From: Taibaiella sp965229095
GTDB taxonomy: Bacteria; Bacteroidota; Bacteroidia; Chitinophagales; Chitinophagaceae
Assembly (NCBI GenBank): GCA_965229095.1
Contig: OZ245855.1
Location: 4,588,001-4,652,000, forward strand
Direction: 5' to 3'
Length of the DNA: 64,000 bases
The notes beneath the pieces were generated by a model. The model was not told the DNA's origin and did no database searches. It worked only from the letters and a program-made list of their open reading frames with translations. Below are positions 60,017 through 64,000 of this stretch, piece after piece (the first letter of the stretch is position 1; the number at the start of each line of letters is the position of its first letter). Made by a program: the position numbers and the translations under genes.

Positions 60017-60078
60017 AAAAGGAACTCGCATTACCAGGCAACTCTTGCTGCTTGCCGCGGCCGATGTGAGTTTCTTTT
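60017..60078 (+). terminator. Large hairpin with T-rich end in the leader of the gene at 60226
   Basis: AAAAGGAACTCGCAT (60017-60031) pairs with ATGTGAGTTTCTTTT (60064-60078) over 15 bp including two G-U pairs. Inside, GGCAA pairs with TTGCC. The T-rich right arm makes it terminator-like. It could end the 53.4-59.7-kb operon, act as attenuator, or close a ~245-nt RNA starting at the motif 59809. Confidence 0.6.
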
Positions 60079-60225
60079 ATCAATCGACCTGCAGTGCCTA
60101 GAAGCAATAGCGGCTTCCGGGAATGATTATTTGCCGGCTCTTTTCCGTACGGAATATTGCCCTGACGTTTTTACGACAGAAGCCATTTTTATCAACATAC
60201 AAGTTATTGTTTTAACGTTTTACCA

Positions 60226-62637
60226 ATGCCAGCTAAATGTACCTTCCCGTTATTGATCTGCTTATGTCTTGCCTTATGTTTTAAGGCCGTGGCACAGCCT
60301 GTGGTCAATGAATTTTCGCAAGGAGCCTCGGGCAACAAAGAGTATATAGAATTAGTCGTAAAAGGTACCCGTACCTGTAATGATAGTTGCGCCGACATAA
60401 GGGGATGGATCTTCGATGATAACAATGGCTGGTACGGAACAACGGCTATATCACCGGGCTGTTACCGTTTTAAAAACGAGGCGAATTGGTCCTGCGTTCC
60501 TTATGGTTCTATTATCGTTATTTACAACAGCGGAGATGTAAATGCCAGCCTGCCTCCCGACGATCCTACCGATGCCAATAATGACCATGTTTATGTATTG
60601 CCCATAGCTTCTACCCACCTGGAGATGCACAATACCCTGCCTTCCGGCACATCGATGAACTATCCTGCTACCGGCTGGGGGCCATCCACTACCTGGACCA
60701 ATATGGCCCTTAACAATACCAATGATGCTGTGCAGGTAATCAATCCTGCCAACCTTACCGTAGCCTACCATGCCGTGAGCTACGGAAGCGGGGTAGTGGC
60801 ACCGGTACATATTGCTACTTCCGGCTCGCAAAAGGTATATTACCTGAGCAACGACCAATACAACACATCAGCGGCCTGGATAGGAGGCAATGTGCCGGCA
60901 AACGAAACACCGGGGCTGCCCAATACTCCTGCCAATGCCACATGGATCAATGGCATGCTGAACGGGGTAGGCGGCGGCGTATCCTCCAACGATACCATCG
61001 TGGCGCAGCTTTGCCAGGGCGACAGCATCCTCTTTGTAGATACTTATTATAACGCTACCGGGTTTCATACCCGGATATTTACATCGGTCGCCGGTTGCGA
61101 TTCTATTGTAACCCTGAACCTGACGGTCAACCCTATTCCGTCCGCACCAGTGGTCGTGAGCCCGCTTAATTATTGCCAGGATGCAATAGCCCCGGCCCTG
61201 ACCGCTACCGGTACTAACCTGCGCTGGTATAACACGCCTACTGGCGGCCCGGGCAGCAGTACAGCGCCTGTGCCGCCGACCGGAGTACCAGGTACGCAGA
61301 CTTATTACGTATCGCAAACAGTAAGCGGATGCGAAAGCAGCCGGGATAGTATTAAGGTACATACCATACCCAAGCCACCGCCACCGGTAGTGCCGCTTTC
61401 CCTGGTCGTATGCCAGGGTACGCCGCCGCTTACGTTAAGTGCGCAGGGGCAAAATATCTTATGGTATAATGTACCTGTAGGCGGAACCGGCCTGAGCAAT
61501 GCCCCGGTAATACCTACCAATGCAGGCATTTCGGTAGTGTGGTACGCCACGCAAACGGTGAACGGCTGTGAGAGTGTACGCAGCCCGGTCAATGTGAGGG
61601 TAAGTGCCATTCAATCCAGCTTTGCTTTACATGTGGATACGCTGTGTATCCGGGATTCGGTAGTGACCCGCAATACCTCAACCGGCAACGATTACCTGAA
61701 CCACTGGGACTTCGGCGATGGCTTTAGCTATTTCAGCCTGAACCAGACTCATAAATATGCACGGCCGGGTATTTACAATATTGAGTTGGCCGTAACCAAC
61801 AGCGATGGTTGTACCGATACCTCTTCGGTGTCCTTATGGGTTTCTCCTTTGCCCGAAGTTAAAGTGACCATGGATGCCCCGCAATTGTGTACCGGCGACT
61901 TCGTTAATTTCAGTCTGGAATACCTGCAGGGCTTTAGCTGGCTGACCTGGGATTTCGGGGATGGCAATCTTACGCAGGTGCTGGACGACAGGAATAACGT
62001 TGCGGCAAGGAATGTGCTTACCGATATGCATGTACAGCATGCTTACGACAAGGCGGGAAAATATTACCTCGTTACCAGCGCCTATACGCCCGGTTGCGGC
62101 TTAAAAGAATGGAGGGATTCCGTAATCGTGCATCCCATGCCCAATGTGGACCTTGGTCCCGATACCACCCTTTGCCTGCATGGCGCTCCCATTGTGCTGA
62201 AGAACAGGTTTGAAGTGCCGGAAGGCGCCACTTACACCTGGAGCACCGGCGAAACTACGCCCGAGATAAGGGCCAGGCATCATGGCGATATCAGCCTTAC
62301 GATCCGTACCGATTATTGCAGCAATACGGATATGATCCATATCGATAAGGATTGCTATATCGATATTCCCAATGCCTTTACGCCTAATGGGGACGGTTCC
62401 AACGATTACTTTTTCCCGAGACAACTGATGTCTTCCTCCGTTACCTTTTTCCAGATGCAGGTGCTCAACCGCTGGGGACAAATGATTTTTGAAACAACGA
62501 AAACAGACGGAAGAGGGTGGGACGGCCGCTTTAACGGTAAAGATCAGCCCGACGGCGTTTATGTGTACCTGATTAAAGTGGGCTTTAAAAATGGCGCCAC
62601 GGAAGCCTATCAAGGTAATGTGACCTTGCTCCGGTAA
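60226..62637 (+). CDS. Secreted protein with lamin-tail-like and PKD domains, type B T9SS sorting domain
   Basis: 803 residues; signal peptide 1-24. The first ~240 residues repeat the lamin-tail-like domain of the previous gene (PVVNEFSQGASGNKEYIELVV, DIRGWIFDDNNGW, SIIVIYNSGDVN). A Cys repeat, two Ig-like modules with SVSGCESSRDS/TVNGCESVRS-like ends, and two PKD domains (LNHWDFGDGFSYF; LTWDFGDGNLTQ) follow, then the type B CTD (IPNAFTPNGDGSNDYFFP, NRWGQMIFETT, GRGWDGRFNGKDQPDGVY). It appears to be a surface protein paired with its paralogue upstream. Own leader and own terminator. Confidence 0.9.
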   Translation: MPAKCTFPLLICLCLALCFKAVAQPVVNEFSQGASGNKEYIELVVKGTRTCNDSCADIRGWIFDDNNGWYGTTAISPGCYRFKNEANWSCVPYGSIIVIYNSGDVNASLPPDDPTDANNDHVYVLPIASTHLEMHNTLPSGTSMNYPATGWGPSTTWTNMALNNTNDAVQVINPANLTVAYHAVSYGSGVVAPVHIATSGSQKVYYLSNDQYNTSAAWIGGNVPANETPGLPNTPANATWINGMLNGVGGGVSSNDTIVAQLCQGDSILFVDTYYNATGFHTRIFTSVAGCDSIVTLNLTVNPIPSAPVVVSPLNYCQDAIAPALTATGTNLRWYNTPTGGPGSSTAPVPPTGVPGTQTYYVSQTVSGCESSRDSIKVHTIPKPPPPVVPLSLVVCQGTPPLTLSAQGQNILWYNVPVGGTGLSNAPVIPTNAGISVVWYATQTVNGCESVRSPVNVRVSAIQSSFALHVDTLCIRDSVVTRNTSTGNDYLNHWDFGDGFSYFSLNQTHKYARPGIYNIELAVTNSDGCTDTSSVSLWVSPLPEVKVTMDAPQLCTGDFVNFSLEYLQGFSWLTWDFGDGNLTQVLDDRNNVAARNVLTDMHVQHAYDKAGKYYLVTSAYTPGCGLKEWRDSVIVHPMPNVDLGPDTTLCLHGAPIVLKNRFEVPEGATYTWSTGETTPEIRARHHGDISLTIRTDYCSNTDMIHIDKDCYIDIPNAFTPNGDGSNDYFFPRQLMSSSVTFFQMQVLNRWGQMIFETTKTDGRGWDGRFNGKDQPDGVYVYLIKVGFKNGATEAYQGNVTLLR

Positions 62638-62696
62638 GCTTTCCTGTAGCGTTGTTCTAAAAAGCCTTGTTCCTCTTTTCTGCTATAAACGATTTT

Positions 62697-62725
62697 AAGA
62701 CTGCCTCAAGGGGCGGTCTTTTTTT
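62697..62725 (+). terminator. Terminator of the gene at 60226
   Basis: 9-bp stem AAGACTGCC / GGCGGTCTT (one G-U) with a short loop, followed by TTTTTTT. Confidence 0.88.
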
Positions 62726-62806
62726 GAAGTAGTTTTAGTACTTTAGTGGTGCGACGTATAGCTACGTTGTGATATACTCTAAAAAAACTATTTAAAACCG
62801 TAAGTA

Positions 62807-63421
62807 ATGGCAGTAATCAAGCCTTTCAGGCAAGTGCAGAATATAAAAAGAAAAGACCTCAATTATGACCTGGTAGACTATGTATGGCTGACCAATTATT
62901 TTACGGAAGAGGAAGTAGCGCGGGTCAGGGCGCTTTGGGACGATGAGTTGATCATAGATGCCGGCGTGAATAAAGCCGGGACAGATCATAAAGACGAGGA
63001 CCTGCGGAAATCGAAGGTCATGTTTATCGATACACAAAAGGAAAAAGACTGGATCTACGATAAACTTAGCCAGGCTTGTTTACAGATCAATACCAACCGC
63101 TTTAAATTTGATATTACCGGCTTCCAAACCCAGTTGCAGCTTGCTAATTATACAGAAGGCGATTTTTTTGAATGGCACATGGATTATGGCGCCGGTGATA
63201 TCTCCAACAGGAAGCTGAGTATTACCGTACAGCTTTCCGATCCCGAAGAATACGAAGGCGGCGATCTTCAGTTTATGATCAATCATAAAGCTGTGAGCGC
63301 GCCCAAGACCAAAGGCACTGCCATCGTTTTCCCTTCTTATGCCATGCACAGGGTACTGCCGGTTACTTCGGGCAGCCGGAAATCTATTGTAGGCTGGATT
63401 GCAGGCCAGCCGTACAGATAG
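62807..63421 (+). CDS. 2OG-Fe(II) dioxygenase (prolyl-4-hydroxylase/PKHD-like)
   Basis: 204 residues. Iron ligands His124 and Asp126 in FFEWHMDYG, the distal His181 in SYAMHRVLPV and the oxoglutarate-binding Arg191 (GSRKSIVGW) are all present, with LQLANYTEGDF preceding. The family hydroxylates proteins or small molecules using 2-oxoglutarate and oxygen. PKHD-type members often respond to iron (PiuC), but no iron gene is adjacent. Monocistronic. Confidence 0.9.
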   Translation: MAVIKPFRQVQNIKRKDLNYDLVDYVWLTNYFTEEEVARVRALWDDELIIDAGVNKAGTDHKDEDLRKSKVMFIDTQKEKDWIYDKLSQACLQINTNRFKFDITGFQTQLQLANYTEGDFFEWHMDYGAGDISNRKLSITVQLSDPEEYEGGDLQFMINHKAVSAPKTKGTAIVFPSYAMHRVLPVTSGSRKSIVGWIAGQPYR

Positions 63422-63437
63422 ACAATCTTATATTGGC

Positions 63438-64000
63438 TTAAAGGTTCCAGAAATCTTTCATCAGGTCCATCAATAGCTGTGGCCGTACCTGTTCCAGCGG
63501 ATGCTTGGTTTGCGGCAATACTGCAAAACGGGCTTCCGGTATGGTTCTGGCGGCTTCCAGCGTTTCTTCAAAGCTTACCATAGCATCTTTGTCGCCCACC
63601 ATCAACTGGACGCGGGATTGGATGTTTGCATATGCAGTCAGGCCCAGCAAGGGATTGTTGCCCAGGTCTGTCATCATGCCGGCAATGGCAGGCAGCAATG
63701 CTTTCCATTGCGTTGTGCCATGCTGTGCGGCAAGCTGTGCCGCGTATTTGGGAACCTTCTCTGCAATTACATCCGGGTTCAGCATCTTGCTTTCCTTCGC
63801 TGCGCCTTCTGCCGTCCAATGCAGCTTAGTGGCCAGTGTAAGCAGGGAGCCGATCTTGCCGGGATGCTGCAATGCATAGCAGAGCGCTACATAGCCGCCC
63901 ATGCTGTAACCAAATACATCGAACTGTTGCAGGTCATTGGCTCTAACATATTGCTGCAACTGGTCGACATACTGTTGCATGCGGATGCCGGTGCCGGGAA
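63438..64000 (-). CDS. Alpha/beta hydrolase, 5' end cut by the window edge
   Basis: At least 187 residues are visible; the frame is open through the window end, and residues ahead of the first in-window ATG (63980) read PGTGIR, like the oxyanion loop of the family, so the N-terminus lies outside. Nucleophile elbow FGYSMGGYVAL; Asp is probably in MVGDKDAMVSFEE; His in LPQTKHPLEQV. A typical esterase/lipase-like hydrolase with a helical cap (NPDVIAEKVPKYAAQL). Substrate unknown. Confidence 0.88.
   Translation of the reverse strand, partial: PGTGIRMQQYVDQLQQYVRANDLQQFDVFGYSMGGYVALCYALQHPGKIGSLLTLATKLHWTAEGAAKESKMLNPDVIAEKVPKYAAQLAAQHGTTQWKALLPAIAGMMTDLGNNPLLGLTAYANIQSRVQLMVGDKDAMVSFEETLEAARTIPEARFAVLPQTKHPLEQVRPQLLMDLMKDFWNL

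Overview
The window is chromosomal DNA of a Bacteroidota bacterium, most likely a member of the Chitinophagales/Chitinophagaceae (inference). The support is nine secreted proteins with type IX secretion (T9SS) C-terminal sorting domains, a SusC-like/outer-membrane barrel protein, pervasive TAnnTTTG-type promoter boxes lying almost on top of start codons, A/T-rich leaders without strong Shine-Dalgarno sequences, and housekeeping genes of Bacteroidota type (split pntAA/pntAB/pntB, panD with a UPF0104 flippase, nfuA-like, mtaB). I saw no tRNA, rRNA, CRISPR array, insertion sequence or prophage gene. The last gene on the right is cut by the window edge, and the riboswitch on the left controls a gene outside the window.

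Layout. 0-5 kb: a cobalamin riboswitch reading leftwards off the window, a small secreted protein, and two paralogous T9SS-exported trypsin-like proteases. 4.7-10.7 kb: an OmpR-type two-component pair, a proton-translocating transhydrogenase operon, and a lone CoA-transferase subunit B. 10.9-16.1 kb: an outer-membrane barrel protein, then a TPR sensor kinase overlapping a LuxR-type regulator. 16.8-23.2 kb: an ALDH8-type semialdehyde dehydrogenase, a DUF4062 protein convergent with a one-helix membrane protein, a three-gene envelope operon (lipoprotein, DUF4221-like lipoprotein, CxxC protein) and a T9SS PIG-L deacetylase. 23.5-47.7 kb is mostly core metabolism: PaaD, ADP-heptose synthesis, PanD, an ABC exporter, GcvH, PlsC, a NifU-type scaffold, a Sfp-type transferase, FeoB, MtaB, small membrane proteins and a UvrD/PcrA helicase. 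Inserted in it is a 1,054-residue DUF4062-STAND NTPase-TPR protein at 42.05 kb that looks like an immune-type sensor.

47.7-62.7 kb is a surface/secretome island: five large T9SS substrates in a row on the + strand, separated by unusually long non-coding leaders. One of them (50.2 kb) has strongly biased codon use, as expected of an abundant protein. The leaders contain the most unusual signals in the window. The first is a predicted ~145-nt structured RNA with its own promoter and terminator at 49.70-49.85 kb. The second is a pair of ~20-bp-spaced repeats in the leader of the 50.2-kb gene that are both complementary to the exposed 5' hairpin of that RNA. The third is a shared CATAAy...ATtATAGg motif upstream of three of the T9SS genes. 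A similar 20-bp-period direct repeat precedes the T9SS gene at 23.57 kb. A 2OG-Fe(II) dioxygenase and a partial alpha/beta hydrolase close the window.
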